A stretch of DNA of 64,000 nucleotides from Arthrobacter crystallopoietes (GCF_017603825.1 NZ_CP072014.1:1922001-1986000), one strand, 5' to 3'. Shown: positions 25,527 through 33,756, counted from the stretch's first letter. Notes: generated from the letters alone by a model not told the origin. Translations and numbers: made by a program.

Positions 25527-26284
25527 GAGATCTCCTGTTCATCGCCTGCATGGGCAAGCGTGAGCTTGGTGTCAATGAGGTGGTAGGTGTTCCGCCGGAT
25601 ATGTTCGACAACCAGGCGCTGAGCGTTGTCTGGTTCGTCCGCCCTGATCGCATCGACAATACGCACATGCTCACGGGCGGCCGTGGCCGGGTCGAACACA
25701 CCGGCAATCGGGCTCCACAGCAGCTGGCCAACCTCGGATTGCAGCCGGATCTCCAAGCTGGTTAGCCGCGGAGACTGGGCGACCACTGCCAGCTCAATGT
25801 GGAAGCGGCTGTCTGACCTTGCCTGTGCTTCAGGGGAATCGGCTCCGGCCAGTGCCTTGGCCAACTGTTCCAGCCTGTCCAGGTCCTTGGGATGCGCGCG
25901 ATCGCATGCCAGGCGGGCAGCTGCTGCGGCCACGGCGGTTTGCTCGTCACCGAGATCCCGCAGATCGGCAATGGAAGTGTCCCGGAGATATTTCCGTAAC
26001 TGCTGTTCCTGGGCTGCAGGTGACTTGACCACGAACGTTCCGCCGTTGCGGCCCCGGCGTGTTTCAACTACGCCGCGTTCCCTTAGTTCAGCGAGGGCTT
26101 CACGAAGGGTGGCTCCCGCTACGCCGAACATATCGGAAAGCTCGGACTCCACGGGCAACCGTTCGCCGACGCGGAGCATGCCCAGGGCAATTGCCGTGGA
26201 TATCCTCTGGACGATGGCCTCCGACCGTTCCTTTTCGGGCAGGGAGCGATAAATCTGGGACTGCAACGCCGGCGGTGATGCCAC
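25523..26284 (-). CDS. GntR-family regulator, FadR subfamily
   Basis: I choose GTG 26284 (253 residues), seven bases after AGGGAGA; a frame to 26338 exists but has no such site. The N-terminal winged helix reads RLPVESELSDMFGVAGATLREALAELRERGVVETRRGRNGGTF-like in FadR style, followed by an all-helical FCD effector domain with RFHIELAVVAQSPRL and HIRRNTYHLID metal/ligand-region motifs. It should repress the amine operon or the following dehydrogenase gene until an acidic intermediate binds. It is divergent from the dehydrogenase at 26458 and coupled to the cache gene. Confidence 0.92.
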   Translation of the reverse strand: MASPPALQSQIYRSLPEKERSEAIVQRISTAIALGMLRVGERLPVESELSDMFGVAGATLREALAELRERGVVETRRGRNGGTFVVKSPAAQEQQLRKYLRDTSIADLRDLGDEQTAVAAAAARLACDRAHPKDLDRLEQLAKALAGADSPEAQARSDSRFHIELAVVAQSPRLTSLEIRLQSEVGQLLWSPIAGVFDPATAAREHVRIVDAIRADEPDNAQRLVVEHIRRNTYHLIDTKLTLAHAGDEQEIS

Positions 26285-26392
26285 GATTCTCTCCCTTCTG
26301 CGGAGCGACAACTGAATGTCGGGTTTCCGACGAATCACTTATGGATCATTCTACTTTACGCCACTGCTGCATATTAGCCGTCCGGCCGCGCA

Positions 26393-26412
26393 AGACATAT
26401 CAAGAAATGTCT
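26393..26412. promoter_or_regulatory. Palindrome between gntR and the aldehyde dehydrogenase
   Basis: AGACAT-N8-ATGTCT lies in the AT-rich 173-bp gap between the divergent genes, 46 bases before the dehydrogenase start. It is a candidate operator for the adjacent GntR regulator; GntR/FadR sites are usually shorter in spacing, so confidence is low. Confidence 0.3.
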
Positions 26413-26457
26413 CGAATTTGCTGGATATGAAGTCTTCCTGCCGATATTTTTGAAAGC

Positions 26458-27837
26458 ATGACTTACTACAAGAGTATAAATCCCGCTACCGGCGAAACGC
26501 TGCGGGAATTTCCGGCTGCCGGCGACGAAGAAATTTCCGCGTCACTCAAGAAAGCACAGACCGCCTACGACTCATGGCGGCAGACTGCGGTTCCGGAGCG
26601 AACTGCCGTGCTGCTGCGCGTAGCCGAACTCTACCGGGACCGTCGGGATGAGCTGGCGGGAATCATCAGCCTGGAAATGGGTAAGCCGATCAGCCAGGCC
26701 AGGGGCGAAGTAGGACTGGTCGCGGACATTTACGAGTACTACGCAACCGAAGGTCCGGCGTTCATGAAAGATGAGCCGCTGATCGTCCGCGGCGGCGGAG
26801 AGGCCGTTGTCCGTTCGGCACCGGTCGGAGTGCTGCTCGGCATCATGCCGTGGAACTATCCCTACTACCAGGTGGCCCGGTTTGCCGCTCCGAACCTGAT
26901 GCTGGGAAACACGATCCTGCTCAAACACGCGCGCAACTGCCCGCAGTCGGCGCTCGTGATGGAGGAAATCTTCCGTGCCGCCGGGTTGCTCGACGGTGCC
27001 TATGTCAACATTTTTGCGACCAACGAGCAGGTCGCTGGAATCATCGCCGATCCCCGGGTCCAGGGCGTCTCCCTGACAGGCAGCGAGCGTGCGGGGTCTG
27101 CCGTAGCGGAGGTGGCTGGCCGCCACCTTAAGAAGTATGTGCTCGAACTCGGCGGAAGCGATCCGTTCATTGTGCTGGACTCCGAGGGTCTGGATGCAAC
27201 GGTCAAGGCTGCGGTCGGCGGACGCATGAGCAATGCCGGCCAGGCCTGTACTGCCTCCAAGAGGTTCATCATCGTCGAGGACCTCTATGAAGAATTCGTG
27301 GATAAATTCACCAAGCGGATGGCGAGGATCGAGCCGGGCGACCCGCTGAAGCCCGAAACGCGCTTCGGCCCCCTGTCATCGCGGGCTGCTGCCGAAGAAC
27401 TGATCGAACAGATTGAGGATGCGGTGGACAAGGGCGCTGAATTGCTCACGGGCGGCAAGCTTGTCGAAGGACAGGGAGCTTACGTGGAGCCGACGGTCCT
27501 CACCGGAGTGCGGCCCGGGATGCGTGCCTACTCGGAAGAGCTCTTTGGCCCCGCTGCGGTCATCTACAAAGTCCGGGATGCCGAGGAAGCCGTCGAACTG
27601 GCGAACGGGTCGCCCTATGGTCTCGGCGGAGCCGTCTTCAGCGCCGATGTGGAGAAGGCCAAGGAAGTTGCCGACCGGCTGGACACCGGCATGGTGTTTA
27701 TCAATTCTGTGGCGGATTCACAGCCTGATCTGCCTTTCGGCGGTGTTAAACGCTCCGGCGTTGGCCGCGAGCTGGCCAAGTACGGCATGGCCGAATTCGT
27801 GAACAAGAAGCTGATCCGGGTGCCTGCCGCAGGTTAG
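26458..27837 (+). CDS. Succinate/amino-aldehyde semialdehyde dehydrogenase
   Basis: A 459-residue aldehyde dehydrogenase, short for the family and like the Sad/GabD2 group of succinate semialdehyde dehydrogenases. Catalytic residues are N133 in MPWNYPYYQ, E230 in LELGGSDPF and C264 in GQACTA. It oxidises an aldehyde to an acid with NAD(P). It is next to the gntR-cache pair and the P450/gamma-glutamylation operon, so it probably oxidises the amino-aldehyde or gamma-glutamylamino-aldehyde formed there, the PuuC-like step. A strong stem-loop terminator follows directly. Confidence 0.92.
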   Translation: MTYYKSINPATGETLREFPAAGDEEISASLKKAQTAYDSWRQTAVPERTAVLLRVAELYRDRRDELAGIISLEMGKPISQARGEVGLVADIYEYYATEGPAFMKDEPLIVRGGGEAVVRSAPVGVLLGIMPWNYPYYQVARFAAPNLMLGNTILLKHARNCPQSALVMEEIFRAAGLLDGAYVNIFATNEQVAGIIADPRVQGVSLTGSERAGSAVAEVAGRHLKKYVLELGGSDPFIVLDSEGLDATVKAAVGGRMSNAGQACTASKRFIIVEDLYEEFVDKFTKRMARIEPGDPLKPETRFGPLSSRAAAEELIEQIEDAVDKGAELLTGGKLVEGQGAYVEPTVLTGVRPGMRAYSEELFGPAAVIYKVRDAEEAVELANGSPYGLGGAVFSADVEKAKEVADRLDTGMVFINSVADSQPDLPFGGVKRSGVGRELAKYGMAEFVNKKLIRVPAAG

Positions 27838-27862
27838 GAAGGGCAGCAGCAACTGCCCTTCC
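27837..27862 (+). terminator. Terminator after the aldehyde dehydrogenase
   Basis: GGAAGGGCAG at 27837-27846 pairs perfectly with 27853-27862 across a 6-nt loop, starting at the last base of the dehydrogenase stop codon. Confidence 0.7.
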
Positions 27863-27873
27863 AACGGTCAGGT

Positions 27874-27916
27874 CCGAGGGCAATGGTCCAGCGTCCAACT
27901 GGAGCATTGCCCTCGG
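27874..27916 (-). terminator. Terminator after the zinc-binding lipoprotein gene
   Basis: CCGAGGGCAATG (27874-27885) pairs perfectly with 27905-27916, with an inner TCCA/TGGA pairing in the loop. It lies 17 bases past the minus-strand znuA-like stop. Confidence 0.65.
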
Positions 27917-27933
27917 CAGACGAAGTTCTGTTT

Positions 27934-28932
27934 TCAGGACCGCAGGGCTGCTTCGAGCCTGTCGATGTTGCCGTTCATCCACTCCACGTAGGAGACATCC
28001 TCGGGAAGCGTTTCGGTGAAATCGACCACTGGTACACCCGTCTCTTTGGCCATGGACTTCAGGCTCTCTGACTGTGGACCTTCCACCTGGCTGTTGTAGG
28101 CCAGCAGAACGACGCTTCCTGAGGTCAGGAGGTCCTGCGCTTCCTTGATCTCGGTCGGGGGAGCATCGTTCCCGGCTTCGATCGCTGTAGTGAACTCCTC
28201 CGGCGTCTTGTCGACAAGACCGACGTCGGCGAGGAGATGCTCGGCCAGCGGGGCGGTGGCGGCGATGGCACTGCCCCCATGCTCCTCACGCAGATCCTCC
28301 ACGCGACCTTCAAGGGTTGCCAGCTCATCGGTGAACACCGCCGCGTTGGACTCATACGTGGCAGCATTCTCGGGGTCCAACTTGGCTAGCTGCGCGGCAA
28401 TCTCATCGGCGATCCTGGCAATGGCCGGGAGCGAATACCAGACGTGTTCATTGACCGCGCCGTGGGCGTGTTCGTGCTCGTCGGCATGTCCGGCGGCTGG
28501 CTCATCTTCGTGGGCTTCGTGTGCCGCCGCCTCGTCTTCCTGTGCGGCATCGAGTCCCGATACTTCGAATGCATCGATCACTGCCGCCACATCCGCGTCT
28601 CCCGCGAGCTGTTCCATGAATGGATCAAAGCCACCTCCGTTACGGATGACGAGGTCAGCCTCGGATAAAGCAAGACGGTCCCTGGCCGTGCCCTCGTAGG
28701 AGTGCGGGTCCTGGCTAATGCTGTCGATGATCGCCGTGGCCGACACCTTCCCGCCGCCGACGGTTTCCGCGATGTCGCTGTAGGTGTTCGTGGATGTGAC
28801 GATGCTGATCTTGTCACTGGATGCTGCGGCTGCTTGGGTGCCCGCTTCGGATCGGGAGCCGGCGCAAGACGTTAAGGCGAGGGCCAGGACTGCCGTTCCG
28901 GCTAGTGCCGATCGGCGGAGTTTGGAGTGCAT
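27934..28932 (-). CDS. znuA: Zinc ABC transporter substrate-binding lipoprotein
   Basis: A 332-residue cluster A-I metal-binding protein. The lipobox is LALTSC with C23 as lipid anchor. PHSYEGTARDR holds the first metal His, and a His/Glu/Asp-rich flexible loop (about 130-160, HEAHEDE and HADEHEHAHG) is typical of zinc rather than manganese binders. It captures zinc outside the membrane. No ATPase or permease gene follows; the gene is last in an operon with MRF and L36, and the partners must be elsewhere. GAGG ten bases upstream is the ribosome binding site. Confidence 0.92.
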   Translation of the reverse strand: MHSKLRRSALAGTAVLALALTSCAGSRSEAGTQAAAASSDKISIVTSTNTYSDIAETVGGGKVSATAIIDSISQDPHSYEGTARDRLALSEADLVIRNGGGFDPFMEQLAGDADVAAVIDAFEVSGLDAAQEDEAAAHEAHEDEPAAGHADEHEHAHGAVNEHVWYSLPAIARIADEIAAQLAKLDPENAATYESNAAVFTDELATLEGRVEDLREEHGGSAIAATAPLAEHLLADVGLVDKTPEEFTTAIEAGNDAPPTEIKEAQDLLTSGSVVLLAYNSQVEGPQSESLKSMAKETGVPVVDFTETLPEDVSYVEWMNGNIDRLEAALRS

Positions 28933-28976
28933 ATGAAAATACCTCGGTGGTTGGGACTGTCTGTTGTGAGGGGAAC

Positions 28977-29002
28977 GTCAGGGCTGATGCTTCAGCCCTG
29001 AC
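28977..29002 (-). terminator. Stem-loop at the rpmJ-znuA junction
   Basis: GTCAGGGCTGA (28977-28987) pairs perfectly with 28992-29002 over a TGCT loop. The right-hand arm includes the last three codons and stop of the L36 gene. It may lower read-through into znuA or stabilise the upstream message. Confidence 0.55.
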
Positions 29003-29114
29003 GGGCTTTCATCCGCGGGTTCTTCTTGTTGATGACGAACGTGCGGCCACGTCGGCGCACGACCTGCGCACCGGGGATCTTCTTCAACGCCCGAAGTGAG
29101 TTGCGGACCTTCAT
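28992..29114 (-). CDS. rpmJ: Ribosomal protein L36, zinc-independent (Cys-free) paralogue
   Basis: A 40-residue gene on the minus strand. It reads [17 protein letters not shown] at the start, then [23 protein letters not shown] (given here in two parts), the typical L36 shape with many Lys and Arg. The four zinc ligands (three Cys and a His) of normal L36 are absent, which marks the zinc-independent form used when zinc is scarce. ATGA overlap with the MRF stop shows translational coupling. It replaces the zinc-holding L36 in ribosomes and frees zinc. Confidence 0.93.
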   Translation of the reverse strand: MKVRNSLRALKKIPGAQVVRRRGRTFVINKKNPRMKARQG

Positions 29115-30256
29115 TTTCTTCTTGGCTCCATTTCTGCTGCTTCTGTGGATTCGCTGGTATCCAGGCCGAAGGGATCCGGAAACCCGTCCGGATGCTGGGC
29201 GATTTCGGCTGGGGTTAGGGCGCAGCCATCGAGAAGTTCTCGAAGTTCTTCTGGTTGGATGTCTTCGCCGGTGACGGCTATGACCGTCGCCCTGTCACCG
29301 GATTCGGCATTCCAGTCCAGGATTGCGTCCGTACTTCCGGCCGGGTGGCTATTGGTGGCATCAGGCAGGTCAGCCGCCCAGGGGCCGGTGTTCTCAAGCA
29401 ATACACGCGGACCGATGCCTTGGATTGCGATCCTGCAGGTTGGCGCCGAAGCCATCCACAGGCGCCCACGCAACCAGACGCACCCTTCGGCCAGTTGGGG
29501 CAGAGCTTGCCGGAAACGTCCGGGATGCAGTGGCCGGCGGACCCGGTGCAGAACGGTGGTGAATACGGTGGACGTGTCCGCAGCCGGAATCCGCACCCTG
29601 CCTGGCAGGGACCGTGCCTGGGCCTCGGCGGCATCGTGGCGCGCCGGGGAGCGAGTTGATCCTGCTTCGATCAGGGTGGAATGCGGTGCGAGTTCGCGCA
29701 GCAGTAACAAGCCTCTGCCTCGGTGGTTCCCGGCACTGGAAGGGAAAGGCCCCGCCACGAAGACCGTGTCGCTGAAGCTCAGTTCTTCCAGGAGGAACTC
29801 GCCCGCGGTTCGTTCCTCTTTGCGGGCGGCGGTGTAGCCGGATCCAAAAAGTGTGTGCCTGTCCCACATCTGGTCTTCCAAGGACGAAGGATCGCACGCC
29901 AGGACGACTGCGCCGATGGTAAAGGGACTCTTCACCCCCTGAGTGATTCCGTGGACTGCCATGGAGGCCGCCATCGTAGGCGGCAGCCCCATGATGATGT
30001 GCTCGTAGCCGTCGGCAAGCAAGCGCTCAACAGTCGGTGCCACATCCAATCTCACCGTGCAGCTGAGGCAGCCGTGCTCCAGCAAGTTTTCGTGCCGCTC
30101 CAGCAGTCGGCCGTCATGGAAAACCTGCCGCACCACGGTGCCGTTTTCCAATAGGTCATGGATGACGACGGCGGTATTCATCTTCCCGCTGGAGAGGTGC
30201 TGGAGCGCCGGGGCGCGGCAAAGAGCGTCCAAAGAACTGACGAGTGTGATGTGCAT
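29111..30256 (-). CDS. mrf: MRF-like COG0523 protein (ribosome hibernation factor recruiting)
   Basis: About 381 residues from ATG 30256; ATG 30268 is an alternative. A TATGCT seven bases before 30256 suggests a leaderless start. [12 protein letters not shown] (C67 and C70 counted from the longer start) matches the GCxxC metal motif of COG0523, and [13 protein letters not shown] plus [10 protein letters not shown] resemble the C-terminal domain of the family. The Walker A P-loop of true CobW GTPases is missing: the N-terminus has only LSSGK. In mycobacteria MRF recruits the hibernation factor to zinc-free ribosomes in zinc starvation; co-expression with Cys-free L36 fits that role. Confidence 0.85.
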   Translation of the reverse strand: MHITLVSSLDALCRAPALQHLSSGKMNTAVVIHDLLENGTVVRQVFHDGRLLERHENLLEHGCLSCTVRLDVAPTVERLLADGYEHIIMGLPPTMAASMAVHGITQGVKSPFTIGAVVLACDPSSLEDQMWDRHTLFGSGYTAARKEERTAGEFLLEELSFSDTVFVAGPFPSSAGNHRGRGLLLLRELAPHSTLIEAGSTRSPARHDAAEAQARSLPGRVRIPAADTSTVFTTVLHRVRRPLHPGRFRQALPQLAEGCVWLRGRLWMASAPTCRIAIQGIGPRVLLENTGPWAADLPDATNSHPAGSTDAILDWNAESGDRATVIAVTGEDIQPEELRELLDGCALTPAEIAQHPDGFPDPFGLDTSESTEAAEMEPRRK

Positions 30257-30270
30257 GCCAGCCAGCATAC

Positions 30271-30287
30271 ATGAGAATCGTTCTCAT
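30271..30287 (-). promoter_or_regulatory. Zur-like operator
   Basis: ATGAGAA-TCG-TTCTCAT is a perfect palindrome with 7-bp arms, close to the actinobacterial Zur box pattern (TGAnAAtnnTTnTCA). It lies at the promoter of the MRF-L36-ZnuA genes, a classical Zur regulon set, so zinc-dependent repression is likely. Confidence 0.75.
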
Positions 30288-30411
30288 TACGTCTCCGTGC
30301 CGCCAGCTGCAGGGATCCGAAATGGTCTAAGGACCGCATTGGACGTTCCAAAAAGCGTCTGGGTGTAGCTTGAGGGATAGCCAATGAACTCTTCCGAGGG
30401 GAGCCCTGACC

Positions 30412-30978
30412 ATGGCCGATCTTTACCTGTCCGGAGATCCGGTTGCCGACGATTTGCTGAACGCCAATCCGTTCGCCCTGCTCACGGGGATGCTGCTCGA
30501 TCAGCAGATCCCGATGGAAGCAGCCTTCAGCGGTCCGGCAAAAATGGCCGACCGCCTCGGCGGGCTGGATGCGCAGCAGGTTGCCCAGATGGATCCTGAA
30601 GAGTTCCTCGATGTATTCCGGCAGAAACCCGCCGTGCATCGATTCCCTAAGTCCATGGCCGGCCGGGTGCAGGATCTCGCACGGTCAATCGTCGACGATT
30701 ACGACGGCGACGCGTCGGGCATCTGGACCGCGGGAAATCCGGATGGTGCCGAGGTTCTAGCACGCCTGAAAGCGCTGCCCGGGTTTGGCGAGCAGAAGGC
30801 GAAGATCTTCTTGGCGCTGCTGGGTAAGCAGTTTGGGCTGGAAGCCGCTGGCTGGCGGGAGGCAGCCGGGGACTATGGCCGCAGCGACGTCGCGATGTCG
30901 ATCGCCGACGTCACCAGCCCGGAGTCTCTTGTTGCAGTGCGCGAATACAAGCGGCAGCAGAAGGCGCAGAAAAGGTAG
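30412..30978 (+). CDS. HhH-GPD-type base excision repair protein
   Basis: A 188-residue protein with the start NPFALLTGMLLDQQIPMEAAF and the helix-hairpin-helix LKALPGFGEQKAKIFLALLG near residue 125, features of a small HhH-GPD family in actinobacteria. Such proteins are thought to be DNA glycosylases removing damaged bases. No Fe-S cysteine cluster is present, unlike endonuclease III. The catalytic Asp is not obvious: DYGRSD near residue 160 may supply it. It stands alone between the zinc operon and a RibD-like gene. Confidence 0.85.
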   Translation: MADLYLSGDPVADDLLNANPFALLTGMLLDQQIPMEAAFSGPAKMADRLGGLDAQQVAQMDPEEFLDVFRQKPAVHRFPKSMAGRVQDLARSIVDDYDGDASGIWTAGNPDGAEVLARLKALPGFGEQKAKIFLALLGKQFGLEAAGWREAAGDYGRSDVAMSIADVTSPESLVAVREYKRQQKAQKR

Positions 30979-31013
30979 CGGTAGCTCTGGCCTGCCCGGA
31001 TGGCCGGATCCTG

Positions 31014-31568
31014 CTAGTACAAATTTTCGCCGAGCAGCCCATACTTCATGATCACGTTGCCCTTGCTGGTGATTTGGGAGTCCTGCAGGAACAGCCGCGT
31101 TGTGGGGTCCTCGGGTTCGAACAGGTGCTTGCCCTTGCCGGCGATGACCGGATGCTGCATTAGCGTCAGTGAGTCGAGCAGCCCGGCGAACAGCAGTTGG
31201 CGCACAACCGAGATGCTGCCGCAAACGGCGATATCGTCGCCGTCGCCCATCTTGAGCTCGCGTACGAAGTCTTCCAGTCCGCCGTCGATCAGCCGAGAGT
31301 TCTGCCACTCGAGGTCGCCGGTGAGCGTCCGGGAGGCAACAAACTTCTCGATCGGGTTGATGAAGTCGCCGAAGGGATCCGAGGCGGTGGGCCAGTAGTC
31401 GGCCCACTGTTCGTAGGTCGTCCGGCCCAGGATCACTGTGGATGTGCTGTTGATGAAATCACCCAGACCAGCGCCGAGTTCGTCATCGAAACTGTCGAAC
31501 TGCCACTGATCCGGGGATTCAACCACGCCGTCGACAGAGTGGAAGAGGCCTGAGGTTACTTTCCGCAT
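31014..31568 (-). CDS. RibD C-terminal/dihydrofolate reductase-like protein
   Basis: About 184 residues from ATG 31568, which gives the family-typical opening MRKVTSGLFHSVDGVVESP; an ATG four codons upstream (31580) is possible. LGRTTYEQWADYWP, KFVASRTL and VCGSISVVRQLLFAGLLDSLTLMQHPVIAGKGKHLFE-like blocks are typical of the RibD C-terminal domain family, NAD(P)H-dependent reductases of unknown substrate. A second relative lies at 57136. It is convergent with the HhH-GPD gene. Confidence 0.87.
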   Translation of the reverse strand: MRKVTSGLFHSVDGVVESPDQWQFDSFDDELGAGLGDFINSTSTVILGRTTYEQWADYWPTASDPFGDFINPIEKFVASRTLTGDLEWQNSRLIDGGLEDFVRELKMGDGDDIAVCGSISVVRQLLFAGLLDSLTLMQHPVIAGKGKHLFEPEDPTTRLFLQDSQITSKGNVIMKYGLLGENLY

Positions 31569-31726
31569 GAGAATTCTCATTTCTGCTGCTGATTGCCTGT
31601 GGCGGACTGTTTGGAGAACTGGCTGGTGGCAGGCTAGCGGAGACGGGCTGGAAGGACAATAGCTGGCAGTAGCACGGAATCAGGCATTCCGGTAAGTCCC
31701 CTTGGGAACTGGGCTAGCCTTGGGGC

Positions 31727-32422
31727 ATGACGCGGCCAAATGTTTCCCCCGGAACCGTTACTGTCTTCACCGATGTCATGTGCGGCTGGTCCACGCTGGC
31801 GCTGCACCGTTTCTACGAAGCGCGCGACGCGGCCGGACTGACCGGGCGCCTGCATGTTGACCTGCAGTTGTTCCTGCTTGAGGATCTCAACCGAACCGCC
31901 CTCACAACCCGGATGATCGAACCGGAGAAACCGGTCATCAACGCGTTAGCCCCGGAGCTGGAGTTCACGGAGTGGCAGCACGATCCCTATGAGTGGCCGG
32001 TGACCAGCCTGCCGGCCAACGAAGCGGTTCATGCCGCTAAAGAACAATCGTTTGCGGCGGCCGAGGAACTCGACATGGCGTTGCGGCTGGCATTCTGGCG
32101 GGACAGCCGCTGCATCAGCATGCGCCATGAAATTCTCGACGTGGCAGTCAGGTGCAAGGAAGTCGACGTCGACCGGTTGCGCGAGGCGTTCGATTCGGGC
32201 CAGGCGCGGGGACCTATGATGCAGTCCTACTTTGCCCACCGCGACGATGTCCAGGGCAGCCCGCACTTCTTCCTCGCCGACGGTACGGATGTAGTGAATC
32301 CGGGGATTGAGCTGCATCAGGAAGGTGAGGGCGGCACCGAAGTCCCCGTGGTCGACGACGACGAGCCTGGCGTTTACGACGGCCTGGTCCGGCACGCGGC
32401 GATTGCCGCCGGAGTCGCTTAG
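31727..32422 (+). CDS. DsbA-like thioredoxin-fold oxidoreductase
   Basis: A 231-residue cytoplasmic protein of the DsbA/FrnE/HCCA-isomerase superfamily. The N-terminal strand leads into VMCGWS, where the single active cysteine is followed by Gly-Trp-Ser rather than a CxxC pair, so a glutathione/mycothiol-type or isomerase chemistry is possible. The cis-proline loop is QGSPHFF near residue 185. TAGCCT six bases before the ATG suggests a leaderless start. Substrate unknown. Confidence 0.82.
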   Translation: MTRPNVSPGTVTVFTDVMCGWSTLALHRFYEARDAAGLTGRLHVDLQLFLLEDLNRTALTTRMIEPEKPVINALAPELEFTEWQHDPYEWPVTSLPANEAVHAAKEQSFAAAEELDMALRLAFWRDSRCISMRHEILDVAVRCKEVDVDRLREAFDSGQARGPMMQSYFAHRDDVQGSPHFFLADGTDVVNPGIELHQEGEGGTEVPVVDDDEPGVYDGLVRHAAIAAGVA

Positions 32423-32551
32423 CCTCCGGCGCCGGATGGCAAAACGGCTTGCGGGGTTGTGGGGCAGTGCAGAGCTTGGCAGAGTGGTAAGTGTGCTGAT
32501 GGATTGGCGCAGACATCCTCACAGCAGGACAATCAGGAAAGCGGGTACATC

Positions 32552-32779
32552 ATGCAGATCGACAAGCGGCAGATCCTCGACCTCCTCCGGTCTACGGGCG
32601 ACACAGGCAAGGCCGAGCAGGCCGAAAAGGACCTGCCGGACCAGGTAGACACCGAACGCGATTCCGGACTGCTCTCCAACCTCGGGATCGACGTGAACGC
32701 ACTGCTCAGCAAACTTCCCGGCGGACTGGGCGACAAGCTCGGCGGCCTCGGAGACAAGCTCGGCGGTTTCGGCCGCTGA
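32552..32779 (+). CDS. Small conserved-looking protein with Gly-Leu-Gly-Asp-Lys repeats
   Basis: 75 residues from ATG 32552, behind AGGAAAG. The N-terminal half is charged (DKRQILDLLRSTGDTGKAEQA), the C-terminal half is a tandem repeat of GLGDKLG. Similar short proteins occur in actinobacteria without known function. No membrane segment. A longer in-frame start at 32459 has no binding site. Confidence 0.7.
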   Translation: MQIDKRQILDLLRSTGDTGKAEQAEKDLPDQVDTERDSGLLSNLGIDVNALLSKLPGGLGDKLGGLGDKLGGFGR

Positions 32780-32890
32780 CCCAACAGACCCACCAGCCAC
32801 CATCTAAATAAGCTCCGGCCCGGCACACCGCACGATAGTTGGGGGTGTCGGGCCGGCCTGATCCATCAACTGCCAGACGGAGGAGTTGCC

Positions 32891-33124
32891 ATGCTGATCC
32901 TGTTCGGCTTCAGCCGGAGGCCGCGTGTCCTGGCCACCCGACCGGGCACCTGCCCGTTCTGTGCCGTGTTTGGACCGCAGCGCATTATTGAAGAAGCGGG
33001 AAAATTCTCCATCTTCTTCATCCCTGTCTTCACCACTAGCCGGCGCTACTACTCAGCATGCCCGAACTGCGGGGGCCAGACCGAGATCTCCAGGCAGCAA
33101 AAGGACGCGCTCCTCCAGGCATAG
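32891..33124 (+). CDS. Zinc-ribbon protein
   Basis: A 77-residue protein behind GGAGGAG. Two CxxC pairs, CPFC (residues 21-24) and CPNC (near 57-60), flank a hydrophobic strand FSIFFIPVFTT, giving a zinc-ribbon fold. Its partner and role are unknown; such small proteins are common in actinobacteria. Confidence 0.82.
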   Translation: MLILFGFSRRPRVLATRPGTCPFCAVFGPQRIIEEAGKFSIFFIPVFTTSRRYYSACPNCGGQTEISRQQKDALLQA

Positions 33125-33138
33125 CGCACGTCCCCGCG

Positions 33139-33756
33139 TTACTTCGGCGTGCTGGCACCCATCACGAGCGGGTTGAGCGGCTGCCATTTCGGCCCGATGA
33201 AGAACTCTTCGTCCAGCTTCACGGTAAAGCCGGCGGCAGCCATGGCCCCAACGGTGTCGCGGTTGGGGTTGCAGCCCTGCGCGGCAAAGTGCCACACCGG
33301 GCGGACCAGATCCTGGACCCTGGCATGGGCGCCGAAGCCGCGGACATGTTCGAGGAACAGCAGCTTCCCGCCGGGCTTGAGCACCCGCCGTGCCTCGGCC
33401 AGGGCGGATGCCTGGTCCGGCACCGTGCAGAGCACCAGCGTGTAGACAACGGCATCAACGCTGGAATCCGCGGCTGGCAGCCGGGCCGCTTCGCCGTCGT
33501 CGATCGTCACGTCTGCCCTTGCAGTGGTGCGCTTCGCTTCCAGCCGCTTGCGCATATCCGGGTCCGGTTCCACCGCCACAACAGTGCACGACGGCGGGAA
33601 ATACGGCAGATTCGCGCCGGTTCCGGCGCCGACATCGATCACCCTGCCCTGTAGGCCGGACAACAGCGCCGCCCGGCGCTGACCGAGCACCTGGGTCTCG
33701 GCGAAGCGCGTGGCGGAGTCGTAGCGCGCGGCAAAGAACGCGCTTTTCAGCCCCAC
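33139..33756 (-). CDS. Class I SAM-dependent methyltransferase
   Basis: A 205-residue methyltransferase with GTG start. The SAM-binding motif I is VIDVGAGTGANLPYFP, acidic loop VAVEPDPDMRKRLE, VTIDDGEAARLPAADSSVDAVVYTLVLCTV is motif II/III, and RRVLKPGGKLLFLEHV follows, the pattern of the UbiE/phospholipid-type (Methyltransf_11) enzymes. Substrate unknown. It is next to the DJ-1/PfpI gene on the same strand with a 54-bp gap. Confidence 0.9.
   Translation of the reverse strand: MGLKSAFFAARYDSATRFAETQVLGQRRAALLSGLQGRVIDVGAGTGANLPYFPPSCTVVAVEPDPDMRKRLEAKRTTARADVTIDDGEAARLPAADSSVDAVVYTLVLCTVPDQASALAEARRVLKPGGKLLFLEHVRGFGAHARVQDLVRPVWHFAAQGCNPNRDTVGAMAAAGFTVKLDEEFFIGPKWQPLNPLVMGASTPK

Noticed and set aside
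31567-31580. ATGAGAATTCTCAT palindrome at the start of the RibD-like gene as a second Zur site
   Set aside because: It looks like the Zur box at 30271 but lacks the 3-bp centre, so half-site spacing is wrong, and it overlaps possible coding sequence.
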